Numbered from the stretch's first letter, positions 40,420 through 50,072 are shown. The stretch is DNA of 64,000 nt from Candidatus Thioglobus autotrophicus (GCF_001293165.1 NZ_CP010552.1:682001-746000); one strand, 5' to 3'. The notes: generated by a model not told the origin, from the sequence alone. Made by a program: numbers and translations.

Positions 40420-41091
40420 ATGAGTTTAACAATCAATGCAACAAAACGCGAAGATCAAGGTAAAGGTGCGAGCCGCCGCCTACGTCGCGCTGAACAGATC
40501 CCTGCAATTATCTATGGTGCTGGCAAAGCTCCAAGCAACATTACCCTAGGTATTCACGAAATTACACACCTATTAGAAAAAGAAGAGTCGTACACTTCTG
40601 TTCTAGATCTAATGGTTGGCAAGAAAAAAGAGGCAGTGATCATTAAAGACTTACAGCGTCATCCTGCAAAAAATATTGTAACTCATGTTGACTTTTTGCG
40701 TGTTAACTTAAAACAAGCGCTTGTTACCAATATTCCTCTACACTTTCTTGGTGCTGATGAAAATGAAAGCATCCGTCTTGGTGCTATCCTGAATCAATTT
40801 GTTACTTCTGTTGAAGTATCATGTTTACCAGCTGACCTACCGACTTCAATTGACGTAGACATCACTAACTTAACATTAGGTGATCACATTAGTCTAACTG
40901 GTCTGAACATCCCTAAAGGTGTTACCTTAACAGCGCTAACACATGGTGATATTGAAGCGCACGACCAAAGTGTTGTAGCGGTTCAAGAAGCTAAAAAGAT
41001 GGCTGAAGTTCAAGATGATGCACCAGTCGCGCCTGAGACTGAAGTGGCTGGCGATGAAGCTAATGCTGACAACGCAGAAGGCGACGAGTAA
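40420..41091 (+). CDS. rplY: 50S ribosomal protein L25 (CTC family)
   Basis: L25 binds 5S rRNA. The 223-residue protein is the long CTC form. The N-terminal L25 domain (REDQGKGASRRLRRAEQIPAIIYG) is followed by a beta domain (IPLHFLGADENESIRLGAIL, GDHISLTGLNIPKGVTL) and an acidic tail. The rplY-pth-ychF order is classical. Confidence 0.96.
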   Translation: MSLTINATKREDQGKGASRRLRRAEQIPAIIYGAGKAPSNITLGIHEITHLLEKEESYTSVLDLMVGKKKEAVIIKDLQRHPAKNIVTHVDFLRVNLKQALVTNIPLHFLGADENESIRLGAILNQFVTSVEVSCLPADLPTSIDVDITNLTLGDHISLTGLNIPKGVTLTALTHGDIEAHDQSVVAVQEAKKMAEVQDDAPVAPETEVAGDEANADNAEGDE

Positions 41092-41108
41092 TCTCTAATT
41101 AAAGAATT

Positions 41109-41681
41109 ATGGCCATTAAACTGATTGTTGGCCTGGGGAATCCAGGCAAAGACTATCAGTCACATCGTCATAATGTTGGGTTTTGGTTTTGTGATACGCT
41201 GGCCAATTTATACTCAGCTACCTTTAAAAAAGAAGCAAAATTTTTCGGCGATGTGGCACAAGTCACTATTGCTGGTGCCAGTGTTCGCCTATTAAAACCT
41301 ACCACATTCATGAACAGGTCGGGCCAGTCGATTCAAGCTCTAGCAAAGTTCTATCAACTCGAAGCTGATGAGATACTAGTCGTACATGATGAGCTCGATT
41401 TAGAGGTTGGCACGGCCAAGCTCAAGGCAGAGGGTGGACATGGCGGACATAATGGCTTGCGTGACACTATTAAAGCCTTAGGCACGAAGAGCTTTTATCG
41501 ACTTCGCCTAGGCATTGGTCATCCTGGCAATAAACTGCAGGTGGCTGATTATGTTCTGCATGCACCCAATAAAATCGAACTAGAAAATATTCAAAATGCC
41601 ATGATAGATGCGCTGCAAATCATGGAAGAGGTCGTTAAAGGCAATATAGATCAAGCCATGAAACACTTACATACAAAATAA
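41109..41681 (+). CDS. pth: peptidyl-tRNA hydrolase
   Basis: Pth frees tRNA from peptidyl-tRNAs that drop off the ribosome. The 190-residue protein has VGLGNPGKDYQSHRHNVGFW with the catalytic His, KPTTFMNRSGQSI, VHDELDLEVG and GGHGGHNGLRDTIKALG. It is placed between rplY and ychF. Confidence 0.97.
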   Translation: MAIKLIVGLGNPGKDYQSHRHNVGFWFCDTLANLYSATFKKEAKFFGDVAQVTIAGASVRLLKPTTFMNRSGQSIQALAKFYQLEADEILVVHDELDLEVGTAKLKAEGGHGGHNGLRDTIKALGTKSFYRLRLGIGHPGNKLQVADYVLHAPNKIELENIQNAMIDALQIMEEVVKGNIDQAMKHLHTK

Positions 41682-41715
41682 TAAGCGCGATTCTTTAGTC
41701 TAATAGGAGAAAAAA

Positions 41716-42807
41716 ATGGGATTTAAATGTGGTATTGTTGGGCTGCCTAATGTTGGGAAATCAACCCTATTTAATGCATTAACCCAGGCTGGTATTGCAT
41801 CAGAAAACTATCCTTTTTGTACCATCGAGCCTAATGTAGGCATCGTGCCAATTAATGACAAGCGCCTAACTCAATTGGCTGATATCGTTAGCCCTGAAAA
41901 AATATTGCCAACAACTATGGAATTTGTTGATATTGCCGGGCTGGTTGAGGGCGCCTCTAAAGGCGAGGGACTAGGAAACCAGTTTTTAACCAATATTCGC
42001 GAAACAGATGCGATTGTCCACGTGGTTCGTTGTTTTGAAGACGAGGATATTATTCATGTTTCTGGCAAAATATCCCCTTTGGACGATATTGAAATTATCA
42101 ATACAGAGCTTATTCTAGCTGATTTGGATGTAGTTGAAAAATTATTACAAAAAGCCGTTAAAAATACCAAGTCTGGGCAAAAAGATGGCCTACCTCTAAG
42201 AGAGATTTTAGAAAAAATTCTACCCACACTTGAAGCTGGAAAAAGCGCACGAAGTCTCGATTTTGACGAAGAAGAATTAAAACTACTACGCGGCTTTCAA
42301 TTGCTTACGATTAAGCCAGTATTGTATATGGCCAACGTCAGTGAAGATGGTTTTGAAAACAATCCTCATTTGGATGCAGTTAGAAAATTTGCAGAATCTG
42401 AAAATGCACAAGTTGTGCCTATTTGCGCAGATATTGAAGCCGAAATTTCAGAGCTAGACGCAGATGAGAAACAAGACTTCCTAGATGAAATGGGTCAAAC
42501 AGAATCCGGCCTTGATCGCCTAATCAGTGCAGGATATACGCTACTGGGTTTGCAAACCTATTTCACTGCTGGCGTTCAGGAAGTGCGCGCCTGGACTATT
42601 AATATTGGTGATAGCGCACCACAAGCAGCAGGGAAGATTCACGGCGACTTTGAGAAGGGCTTTATTCGAGCAGAAACTATTGCTTTTGACGATTTTGTAG
42701 AATTTGGCGGCGAAAAAGGCGCCAAAGAGGCAGGGAAGCTCCGCTCTGAAGGCAAGGAATATATCGTTCAAGATGGCGATGTGGTACACTTCTTATTTAA
42801 TGTTTAA
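41716..42807 (+). CDS. ychF: redox-regulated ATPase / GTPase YchF (OLA1 family)
   Basis: YchF is a ribosome-associated P-loop NTPase. The 363-residue protein has G1 [14 protein letters not shown] at about 8-21, G3 [20 protein letters not shown], and the C-terminal TGS domain with [15 protein letters not shown] and [12 protein letters not shown]. The ribosome binding site AGGAG is present. Confidence 0.97.
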   Translation: MGFKCGIVGLPNVGKSTLFNALTQAGIASENYPFCTIEPNVGIVPINDKRLTQLADIVSPEKILPTTMEFVDIAGLVEGASKGEGLGNQFLTNIRETDAIVHVVRCFEDEDIIHVSGKISPLDDIEIINTELILADLDVVEKLLQKAVKNTKSGQKDGLPLREILEKILPTLEAGKSARSLDFDEEELKLLRGFQLLTIKPVLYMANVSEDGFENNPHLDAVRKFAESENAQVVPICADIEAEISELDADEKQDFLDEMGQTESGLDRLISAGYTLLGLQTYFTAGVQEVRAWTINIGDSAPQAAGKIHGDFEKGFIRAETIAFDDFVEFGGEKGAKEAGKLRSEGKEYIVQDGDVVHFLFNV

Positions 42808-42833
42808 CCGAAACACTTAAGGTTTATTTACAC

Positions 42834-44375
42834 ATGATGAAATCCAAAAAAGACACTAAACTCTTATTAATTTTAGACGGTTGGGGACACTCCGAAGTCA
42901 CAGAGAATAATGCGATTGCACAAGCTAAAACACCCGTTTGGGATAGGTTTAATCAGGACTTTCAGCACTCACTCATATTAACCAGTGGCGAGCAGGTTGG
43001 CCTACCCGGCGAGCAAATGGGCAACTCTGAAGTAGGCCATCTAAACCTGGGCGCAGGTCGCGTGGTCAAGCAAGATTTTACCCGTATTCACAATGAAATA
43101 AAAAACGGTGATTTCTTTAGAAATCCAACACTTAGAAATTCCCTTGAGTATGCCAACGATAACAACAAGGCTGTCCATATCATGGGCCTATTGTCTGATG
43201 GTGGCGTACATTCTCATGAAGAGCAAATTCATAGCATGCTGGAAATGACGCAAAAATACGGCTGTCAAGATGTCTATTTACACATATTTACTGATGGTAG
43301 AGATTGCGCCCAAAAGAGTGCCAAACAATATATTCAAAAACTAGAAGATAAAATCAGTGAACTGGGCGTTGGTGAGATTGCCAGTATTATTGGCCGCTAC
43401 TTTTCTATGGATAGAGATAATCGCTGGTCACGTATACGCTGTGCTTATGAACTTATTTCCAAGGGCAAATCAAAATTCTTGGCAAAAACCGCCCTAGATG
43501 CCATCGATCAAGCTTACGAGCGCGGTGAAACCGATGAATTTATTCAATCAACTGTTATTAATGCGCCAACCAAGATTAACGAGGGCGATGTTCTTATTTT
43601 TATGAACTATCGAGCAGATCGCGCTCGTCAAATTACCCAAGCTTTTACCGATGAAAATTTCCAAGGGTTTTCACGTGGAACCTTTGTATCTGGCCAGTTT
43701 GTTTGCCTAACTGAGTATAAAAAAGACTTCAATCTGCCTGTTGCCTACCCTTCTTCCAAGCTTAATAACGTACTTGGGGAATATTTGGCTGACCTAGGTA
43801 TGACACAGCTTAGAATTGCCGAAACCGAAAAATACGCGCATGTTACCTTCTTTTTAAACGGCGGCATAGAGCGACCATTTAATGGCGAAGACCGTGTCTT
43901 GATCCCTTCTCCTGAAGTGGCAACTTACGATCTGAAACCAGAAATGAGTGCCTTTGAGCTAACCGATGAGCTGGTTGAAAATATTGAAAGTCAAAAATAT
44001 AATTTAATTATCTGCAACTTTGCCAATACTGACATGGTTGGACACTCTGGAAAGCTTGATGCGGCTATCAAATCTGTGGAGGCGGTGGACGCCTGCCTAG
44101 GTATTATTTATCAAGCCATTAAAACCATTAATGGCGAAATGTTAATTACAGCAGATCATGGCAATGTGGAGCAAATGGTCAATCCAAAAACTCAAGAGGT
44201 GCATACTGCCCATACAAACAATCCTGTTCCGTTAGTTTTTGTCAGCCCTAGAAAAGCGACAATAGCCGAGCCTTGCCAAGGCGCTTTGTCAGATATTGCG
44301 CCTACTTTACTCGCTATGATGGATGTTGATAAGCCTAGCGAAATGACTGGCGAAAGCTTGCTAACTTTTAAGTAA
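42834..44375 (+). CDS. gpmI: 2,3-bisphosphoglycerate-independent phosphoglycerate mutase
   Basis: This manganese-dependent enzyme interconverts 3- and 2-phosphoglycerate. The 513-residue protein begins with LLLILDGWGHSE, has the phosphoserine motif GEQMGNSEVGHLNLGAGR, the substrate region IFTDGRDCAQKSA, and metal ligands in NFANTDMVGHSG and ITADHGNVEQM. ATG codons at 42834 and 42837 are both possible. Confidence 0.97.
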   Translation: MMKSKKDTKLLLILDGWGHSEVTENNAIAQAKTPVWDRFNQDFQHSLILTSGEQVGLPGEQMGNSEVGHLNLGAGRVVKQDFTRIHNEIKNGDFFRNPTLRNSLEYANDNNKAVHIMGLLSDGGVHSHEEQIHSMLEMTQKYGCQDVYLHIFTDGRDCAQKSAKQYIQKLEDKISELGVGEIASIIGRYFSMDRDNRWSRIRCAYELISKGKSKFLAKTALDAIDQAYERGETDEFIQSTVINAPTKINEGDVLIFMNYRADRARQITQAFTDENFQGFSRGTFVSGQFVCLTEYKKDFNLPVAYPSSKLNNVLGEYLADLGMTQLRIAETEKYAHVTFFLNGGIERPFNGEDRVLIPSPEVATYDLKPEMSAFELTDELVENIESQKYNLIICNFANTDMVGHSGKLDAAIKSVEAVDACLGIIYQAIKTINGEMLITADHGNVEQMVNPKTQEVHTAHTNNPVPLVFVSPRKATIAEPCQGALSDIAPTLLAMMDVDKPSEMTGESLLTFK

Positions 44376-44414
44376 AATATACGACATATTATTAAAATAA
44401 TTTAGGAGAAAAAC

Positions 44415-45089
44415 ATGAAACAAGAAAATTTTATTGCACCCTCGATTCTAGCGGCAGACTTTGCCAGACTAGGTGAAGAAGTTGACAATGTACTGCGTGA
44501 TGGTGCTGATATTGTTCACTTTGATGTCATGGACAACCACTACGTACCAAACTTAACAATTGGTCCATTGGTGTGTGAAGCGCTTAGAAACCATGGTGTG
44601 ACTGCGCCGATTGATGTTCACTTAATGGTTAAGCCAGTTGATAGATTGATTCCTGATTTTGTCGCAGCCGGCGCCTCTTACATCACCTTTCATCCTGAAG
44701 CGTCTGAACATATTGACAGAACCCTGGGCATGATTCAAGAAAGTGGCTGTAAAGCAGGTTTAGTATTCAACCCAGCAACACCACTACATGTCTTAGAAAA
44801 TGTGATGGATAAACTAGATATGATTTTACTGATGTCTGTAAACCCAGGCTTTGGCGGACAGTCTTTTATTCCTCATACACTAGAAAAATGTCGCCAAGTG
44901 CGCAAACTCATCGATGCAAGTGGCAAAGACATTCGCTTAGAAATTGATGGCGGTGTTAAGGTTGATAACATTCGTGAAGTCGCAGAAGCTGGCGCAGATA
45001 CGTTTGTAGCTGGATCAGCTATCTTTAATACAGATGATTACAAGGTGACAATTGATGCCATGCGTGCAGAGCTTGCCAAGGCAAAATAG
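44415..45089 (+). CDS. rpe: ribulose-phosphate 3-epimerase
   Basis: Rpe epimerises ribulose-5-P and xylulose-5-P in the pentose phosphate (and, if present, Calvin) cycle. The 224-residue TIM barrel has [58 protein letters not shown] and [11 protein letters not shown], covering the metal ligands. A TTAGGAG ribosome binding site precedes the ATG. Confidence 0.97.
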   Translation: MKQENFIAPSILAADFARLGEEVDNVLRDGADIVHFDVMDNHYVPNLTIGPLVCEALRNHGVTAPIDVHLMVKPVDRLIPDFVAAGASYITFHPEASEHIDRTLGMIQESGCKAGLVFNPATPLHVLENVMDKLDMILLMSVNPGFGGQSFIPHTLEKCRQVRKLIDASGKDIRLEIDGGVKVDNIREVAEAGADTFVAGSAIFNTDDYKVTIDAMRAELAKAK

Positions 45090-45114
45090 TCAATGCTTGT
45101 TAGCGTCTAAGTGC

Positions 45115-45143
45115 TTGATACATCAGTGCTAATTCGGTATAAT
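45115..45143 (+). promoter_or_regulatory. promoter upstream of rpsB
   Basis: TTGATA (45115-45120), a 17-base spacer and a perfect TATAAT (45138-45143) predict a start near 45150. That leaves a leader of about 208 bases before rpsB, which fits autogenous control of the S2-EF-Ts operon. Confidence 0.7.
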
Positions 45144-45199
45144 TACTTTTTTTAAGATTTTACTTGGGCATTATAAGTTCTAAGAAAAAATCTAAAGTT

Positions 45200-45237
45200 G
45201 AGTTAGGCGCTTGTAAATCAAGCGCCTAACTCGTTTT
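45200..45237 (+). terminator. strong hairpin with short T tract in the rpe-rpsB spacer
   Basis: GAGTTAGGCGCTTG (45200-45213) and CAAGCGCCTAACTC (45219-45232) are perfectly complementary around TAAAT, followed by GTTTTA. It could terminate rpe, attenuate rpsB, or be the 3' end of a short RNA of about 85 bases starting near 45150. Confidence 0.65.
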
Positions 45238-45246
45238 AATGTATCA

Positions 45247-45350
45247 CACAGCTCGACATAGTAATCAGGGTGCTCTCAAAAAATAGGGTTGATTATTAGA
45301 AGCTGTGGAAGGGAGTGTTATAAAAAAACACTCTACCAACCCCCCGGAGA
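45247..45350 (+). promoter_or_regulatory. structured rpsB 5' leader, probable S2 autoregulatory element
   Basis: Three pairings can be drawn: CACAGCT (45247-45253) with AGCTGTG (45301-45307); GGGTTG (45286-45291) with CAACCC (45337-45342); and GAGTGTT (45313-45319) with AACACTC (45327-45333). The first two cross, giving a possible pseudoknot whose last strand abuts the ribosome binding site GGAGA (45346-45350). S2 is known to repress rpsB-tsf through such a leader in gammaproteobacteria. That this leader is the same element is inference. Confidence 0.55.
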
Positions 45351-45357
45351 AATAAAA

Positions 45358-46287
45358 ATGGCAAAAACGTCAATGAAAAAAATGCTTGAAGCAGGTGTTC
45401 ACTTTGGTCACCGCTCACGCTTCTGGCATCCAAAAATGGATCAATACATCTACGGTACTCGTAATGGTGTTCATATCATCAACCTAGAAAAAACCTTACC
45501 AATGTTTAATGATGTGCTTAACTTTGCATCAAAAACAGCGGCGGCTGGCGGATCAATTCTATTTGTGGGTACCAAGCGTGCTGCAAGCGACATCATGAAA
45601 GAAGAAGCAATGCGTTGTGGAATGCCTTATGTTAATCATCGCTGGTTAGGTGGCATGATGACAAACTACAAAACTATTAAAGCATCTATTAAGCGCTTAA
45701 AAGATCTTGAATTTTTAGCAGAAGAAAACTTCTCACAATTTGGCAAGAAAGAAGCGTTAATGATGACTCGTGAAATGGACAAATTAGAGCGTAGCCTTGG
45801 TGGCATTAAAGACCTTGGCGGCATTCCTGATGTTGTATTTATCATCGATATTGGTCATGAAAAAAATGCGATTGCAGAATCTAAAAAATTAGGCCTTCCA
45901 ATTATTGGTATCGTAGACACAAACCATAATCCAGAAGGTATTGATTACGTTGTGCCTGGCAACGATGACTCTATCAGAGCCATTGGTTACTACGCACGAG
46001 AAATTGCTAATGCAGTACTAGAAGCAAAAGCTGCTGCGGGTACGCACACTAAAACTGCTGTTAAAAAGAAAGCGCCAGCTAAAAAAGTAGAAGCGCCAGC
46101 TGCAACTGAGACAAAAGCTAAAGTAGAGAAAAAAGTAGAAGCTAAAGTAGAGGCGCCAAAAGTTGAAGCAGCTAAAACTGATCTGAATGGCATGCTAAAA
46201 GCAGAACTAGTAGCACTTGCTAAAGAAAAAGGTGTTGAAATCGCTAGCAAGGATACCAAAGCAGACATTATTGCAAAGCTTGGTTAA
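45358..46287 (+). CDS. rpsB: 30S ribosomal protein S2 with a C-terminal extension
   Basis: The ATG at 45358 with its GGAGA ribosome binding site gives 309 residues starting [26 protein letters not shown]. coli S2 has 241. The normal S2 domain ends near residue 225 ([15 protein letters not shown]). The remaining 80 or so residues are a Lys/Ala/Glu/Val-rich repeat linker ([15 protein letters not shown]) and a small helical domain, [29 protein letters not shown], resembling SAP/Rho-N type nucleic-acid-binding motifs. tsf follows. Confidence 0.95.
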   Translation: MAKTSMKKMLEAGVHFGHRSRFWHPKMDQYIYGTRNGVHIINLEKTLPMFNDVLNFASKTAAAGGSILFVGTKRAASDIMKEEAMRCGMPYVNHRWLGGMMTNYKTIKASIKRLKDLEFLAEENFSQFGKKEALMMTREMDKLERSLGGIKDLGGIPDVVFIIDIGHEKNAIAESKKLGLPIIGIVDTNHNPEGIDYVVPGNDDSIRAIGYYAREIANAVLEAKAAAGTHTKTAVKKKAPAKKVEAPAATETKAKVEKKVEAKVEAPKVEAAKTDLNGMLKAELVALAKEKGVEIASKDTKADIIAKLG

Positions 46288-46345
46288 TTCATAAACTATT
46301 GTCTCTTCACCATCGGTGTAGAGACATGATATATAGGAGATAATT

Positions 46346-47224
46346 ATGGCAATTACAGCTGCCTTAGTTAAAGATCTAAGAGAAAGAACTGGTGCAGGCA
46401 TGATGGACTGCAAAAAAGCCTTGAATGAAACTAATGGCGACATGGAGGCTGCAATCGATTTAATGCGTACATCTGGTGCAGCAAAAGCTGCCAAGAAATC
46501 AGGACGTGTTGCTGCTGAAGGCCTTGTTAAAGTAAATATCAGCGATGACAAAAAAACGGCAACTATTTTAGAAGTAAACTCAGAAACTGACTTTGTTACT
46601 AAAGGTGATGATTTTATCGGCTTTGTTGATACATTAGGTGCATTAGCACTCAAAACAACGCCTGCTAATATTGAAGAGTTTATGACTCAGACATTAGAAA
46701 ACGGCGATTCTCTTGAGAAATCTCGTGAAGATATTGTTGCTAAAGTTGGTGAAAATGTTTCAATCAGACGCGTTGAAACCATTACGGTTGACTCAGGTGT
46801 CATTGGTGCCTACAAGCACGGCGAGCGTATTGCGGTCTTATCAGTCTTAGAAGGTGGTGATGAAGCACTGGCGAAGGACGTTGCTATGCATGTAGCAGCA
46901 ACACGCCCTGAGTGTGTGTCAGAAGATCAGCTTGACCCTGAATTACTGGAAAGAGAAAAGGCTATTTTTGTTGAACAAGCCCGCGAATCTGGCAAGCCAG
47001 ACAACATCATTGAAAAGATGATTGGCGGCCGCATGAAGAAGTTTGTTAACGAAGTAACTCTTTATGGACAAGCATTCGTTAAAGATCCAGACACAACGGT
47101 TGGTGCGCTTGCAAAAGCAAACAATGCTAAAGTCATCTCATTTGTCCGCTATGAAGTTGGCGAAGGTATTGAGAAGAAAGAAGAAAACTTTGCAGATGAA
47201 GTAGCCGCTCAAATGAAAGGTTAA
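46346..47224 (+). CDS. tsf: elongation factor Ts
   Basis: EF-Ts recycles EF-Tu by exchanging GDP. The 292-residue protein has the N-terminal LVKDLRERTGAGMMDCKKALNET signature, EVNSETDFVTKGDDF and HVAATRPECVSED. It lies 58 bases after rpsB and ends at a strong terminator. Confidence 0.97.
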   Translation: MAITAALVKDLRERTGAGMMDCKKALNETNGDMEAAIDLMRTSGAAKAAKKSGRVAAEGLVKVNISDDKKTATILEVNSETDFVTKGDDFIGFVDTLGALALKTTPANIEEFMTQTLENGDSLEKSREDIVAKVGENVSIRRVETITVDSGVIGAYKHGERIAVLSVLEGGDEALAKDVAMHVAATRPECVSEDQLDPELLEREKAIFVEQARESGKPDNIIEKMIGGRMKKFVNEVTLYGQAFVKDPDTTVGALAKANNAKVISFVRYEVGEGIEKKEENFADEVAAQMKG

Positions 47225-47243
47225 TACCCAACATTTAGTGATT

Positions 47244-47270
47244 AAAAGGCGCCTTTGGCGCCTTTTTTAT
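47244..47270. terminator. bidirectional terminator between tsf and nrdG
   Basis: AAAAGGCGCC-ttt-GGCGCCTTTTTT is a compact GC-rich hairpin with tracts on both sides. It serves the convergent tsf (+) and nrdG (-). Confidence 0.92.
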
Positions 47271-47274
47271 TGCT

Positions 47275-47892
47275 TCAAATAAGGCGCAATTTTTCATCCA
47301 AACATTGGCTAGTATTGCACGCTTGCACAATCAGCTCTTGATGATACTGGCGCCTAATCAATCTTTGTAATTGCGCCAGCTCTTCATCACTCATCAAACT
47401 CGGGTGCCTGGTAATACGCAATTGCTGATCAACACCCGACTCTAATAACAGCTCCAAAGATTGCCAAGCCCTCTGCGCTGAGTGTGGCGTTTGTGTTACA
47501 AGGTCATAATGCAAAGGCAGGTGCTTGATATCAAAACCCACCCAATCAACCAACGGCAAGCAACGCCTAAGGCGTTGTGGGTAAGCGCCTCCTGTATGTA
47601 GGCCCACCTTAAACCCTAATTCCTTAACTTGCGTTATCGCCTGCAATAAGTCGCTTTGCAAGCAAGGCTCTCCACCACTAAATACAACCGCATCCAGTAG
47701 CCCTTGCCTTGCCTTGATAAATTTAAGAATATCATCCCAGTCAAATGCTGTGGGTTTGTTGGCAGCAATTAAATCATGATTATGGCAATATCCACATCGC
47801 CAAGGGCAGCCCTGTGTAAACACAACACAAGACAAATTATCTGGATAATCAATCGTTGTTAACGGCTCAAAGCCACCAACATGGATAGCCAT
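47275..47892 (-). CDS. nrdG: anaerobic ribonucleotide reductase activating protein
   Basis: NrdG is a radical SAM enzyme that installs the glycyl radical on NrdD. From the ATG at 47892 it has 205 residues, with the cluster motif C29, C33, C36 in GCPWRCGYCHNHD and the SAM-binding segment FSGGEPCLQSDL. The longer frame from 47934 would overlap the preceding small gene, so I reject it. It starts one base after the stop of the 52-residue NrdD tail ORF, and the three genes form an operon. Confidence 0.93.
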   Translation of the reverse strand: MAIHVGGFEPLTTIDYPDNLSCVVFTQGCPWRCGYCHNHDLIAANKPTAFDWDDILKFIKARQGLLDAVVFSGGEPCLQSDLLQAITQVKELGFKVGLHTGGAYPQRLRRCLPLVDWVGFDIKHLPLHYDLVTQTPHSAQRAWQSLELLLESGVDQQLRITRHPSLMSDEELAQLQRLIRRQYHQELIVQACNTSQCLDEKLRLI

Positions 47893-47893
47893 A

Positions 47894-48052
47894 CTATCTG
47901 TCTGCCGACTCTTTAAAGTTGACGCGCTCCGCATGCTCAGATTGCTTGCCCGGGTTAAAACTAGTCACCGGCCGGTGATAGCCCATAACCCGCGTCCACA
48001 CTTCGCACACTTGTCTTTCACTATTGGTTAACAACACTTCTTGCTCTTTCAT
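47894..48052 (-). CDS. separate glycyl-radical C-terminal fragment of anaerobic ribonucleotide reductase
   Basis: This 52-residue ORF contains CEVWTRVMGYHRPVTSFNPG followed by KQSEHAERVNF. The RVMGY pattern matches the glycyl-radical region that ends class III NrdD proteins (RVxGY, then FNxGK); G24 would be the radical site. The ORF starts inside the last codons of nrdD in a different frame, overlaps it by 32 bases, and has the strong ribosome binding site AAGGAG six bases before its ATG. It therefore looks like a true split subunit rather than a sequencing error, though an error or a single ancestral frameshift is possible. I believe similar short ORFs occur beside other proteobacterial nrdD genes but cannot verify it. 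Confidence 0.8.
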   Translation of the reverse strand: MKEQEVLLTNSERQVCEVWTRVMGYHRPVTSFNPGKQSEHAERVNFKESADR

Positions 48053-50072
48053 GGTTTTCTCCTTGGTTTTTTAATTTTTTATTGGCCAATAGTGTTTCAT
48101 CACACTTTGGGCAGTATTCGTGTTCACCGCTCAGGTAGCCGTGTTTAGGGCAAATCGAAAAAGTTGGGGTAATGGTAATATAAGGAAGTCGAAAATTCAT
48201 TAATGAGCGCTTCACCATTTTCATGCAGGCTTCGCCACTACTAATTCTTTCACCCATATATAAGTGCAGCACGGTACCACCGGTATATTTTCCCTGCAGT
48301 TCGTCTTGTTTTTCTAATGCCTCAAAAGGGTCTGAGGTATAGCCAACTGGCAGTTGGGATGAGTTAGTGTAATAAGGCTTATCGGCCTCACCCGCCTGTA
48401 GAATATCCGGGTAACGCTTCTGATCTTCTTTGGCAAAACGGTATGTTGTACCTTCTGCTGGTGTCGCTTCTAAGTTAAACATATGTCCTGTTTGCTCTTG
48501 AAACTCAACCATACGCATACGAATATGGTCTAAAAATTCAACAGCCATTGGATAGCCTCCCGCAGAAGTAATATCCTCTTGGTCGTTGCTAAAATTACGG
48601 ATCATCTCATTAATACCATTAACGCCAATGGTTGAGAAATGATTTCTTAATGTTCCTAGATATCTTTTGGTATAAGGAAATAAGCCGTTATCCATCAATT
48701 TCTGCACCACTTTTCGTTTAACTTCCAAAGAGTCCTTGGCCATAAGCAACAATTTATCCAGCTGCTCATATAAGCCTTTTGTATTATTCTTATAAAGATA
48801 GCCCAAGCGTGCGCAATTAATGGTCACCACACCCAAAGATCCGGTTTGTTCTGCTGATCCAAATAGGCCGTTACCACGCTTTAACAACTCATTCAAATCA
48901 AGTTGCAAGCGACAACACATCGACCTCACCATATTAGGCTTGAGGTCAGAATTTAAAAAATTCTGGAAATAAGGCAGGCCATATTTAGCGGTCATATCAA
49001 ATAAACGCTTGGCATTTTCACTTTCCCAAGGGAAATCCGGAGTCATGTTATAAGTAGGTATTGGAAAGGTAAATACGCGACCTTTAGCATCGCCTTCCGT
49101 CATCACCTCAATATAAGCTTGGTTAATCATATCCATTTCTACTTGCAGATCACCATAAGTAAATGGCATTTCTTCGTCGCCCATCATCGGCACTTGGTCG
49201 CGCAGGTCCTCAGGACAAACCCAATCAAAGGTCAGGTTAGTAAAAGGCGTTTGCGTCCCCCAGCGAGAGGGGACATTTAGATTATAAATCAACTCCTGAA
49301 TACTCTGCTTAACCTCGTTATATCCTAAATCATCCAAACGAATATACGGCGCCAAATACGTATCAAACGAGCTAAATGCTTGAGCACCAGCCCATTCGTT
49401 TTGTAGCGTACCCAAAAAGTTAACCATTTGTCCTACCGCACTACTTAAATGCTTTGGCGGGCCCGCCTCAATACGCCCTTCAACCCCATTCAACCCTTCT
49501 CTTAATAAAGTTCGCAACGACCAACCCGCACAATAACCTGCCAGCATATCCAGGTCATGGATATGCAAATCCCCTTGACGATGTGCATGACCAACTTCAG
49601 GCGCATAAACATGGCTTAACCAGTAATTTGCGATAACCTTGCCTGATACATTCAATATTAACCCGCCCAGAGAATACCCCTGATTGGCATTGGCATTAAC
49701 ACGCCAATCTGCTCTATCTAAATACTCATTGATGGATGATGCAACATCGACCAAGGTCTTTGTATCATCTCTAAGGGTTTTATGTTGTTGGCGATAAGCG
49801 ATGTAAATTCTAGCTGTCTTAATAAAATTTGAAGCGATTAACGCTTGCTCTACAATATCTTGAATGCGCTCAATACTTGGATTGTTATTGTTCTGGTGAT
49901 CTAAAACCTGTAGCACCTGCTCGGTTAATAATTCTGCTTGAGCGTCACCCAACTCTTCACTAACCTGGCCCGATCTAACAATGGCTAAATAAATTTTCCT
50001 GGCATCAAATAAAGCGCTGCTGCCGTTTCTTTTGATAACGCCCTGTGGCATATTGGTATGCGTTGTGTCCAT
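48021..50072 (-). CDS. nrdD: anaerobic ribonucleoside-triphosphate reductase, large part
   Basis: Class III reductase that makes dNTPs without oxygen. The ATG at 50072, preceded by GGGGAG, gives 683 residues. The N-terminal ATP-cone (VIKRNGSSALFDARKIYLAIV) is followed by the catalytic barrel (HIHDLDMLAGYCAGWSLRTLL, NLTFDWVCPEDL, PYFQNFLNSDLKPN) and the zinc motif CPKHGYLSGEHEYCPKC near the end. The protein stops about 30 residues later without the glycyl-radical segment, which is encoded by the next ORF. Its promoter carries an FNR-type box and two NrdR boxes. Confidence 0.94.
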   Translation of the reverse strand: MDTTHTNMPQGVIKRNGSSALFDARKIYLAIVRSGQVSEELGDAQAELLTEQVLQVLDHQNNNNPSIERIQDIVEQALIASNFIKTARIYIAYRQQHKTLRDDTKTLVDVASSINEYLDRADWRVNANANQGYSLGGLILNVSGKVIANYWLSHVYAPEVGHAHRQGDLHIHDLDMLAGYCAGWSLRTLLREGLNGVEGRIEAGPPKHLSSAVGQMVNFLGTLQNEWAGAQAFSSFDTYLAPYIRLDDLGYNEVKQSIQELIYNLNVPSRWGTQTPFTNLTFDWVCPEDLRDQVPMMGDEEMPFTYGDLQVEMDMINQAYIEVMTEGDAKGRVFTFPIPTYNMTPDFPWESENAKRLFDMTAKYGLPYFQNFLNSDLKPNMVRSMCCRLQLDLNELLKRGNGLFGSAEQTGSLGVVTINCARLGYLYKNNTKGLYEQLDKLLLMAKDSLEVKRKVVQKLMDNGLFPYTKRYLGTLRNHFSTIGVNGINEMIRNFSNDQEDITSAGGYPMAVEFLDHIRMRMVEFQEQTGHMFNLEATPAEGTTYRFAKEDQKRYPDILQAGEADKPYYTNSSQLPVGYTSDPFEALEKQDELQGKYTGGTVLHLYMGERISSGEACMKMVKRSLMNFRLPYITITPTFSICPKHGYLSGEHEYCPKCDETLLANKKLKNQGENHERARSVVNQ

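Noticed and set aside
48078-48092. A AAA AAC slippery heptamer near the end of nrdD as a programmed -1 frameshift joining the radical fragment
   Set aside because: The heptamer is in the right phase, but the -1 frame hits TGA within a few codons. The radical fragment is in the +1 frame and has its own ribosome binding site, so separate initiation explains it better.
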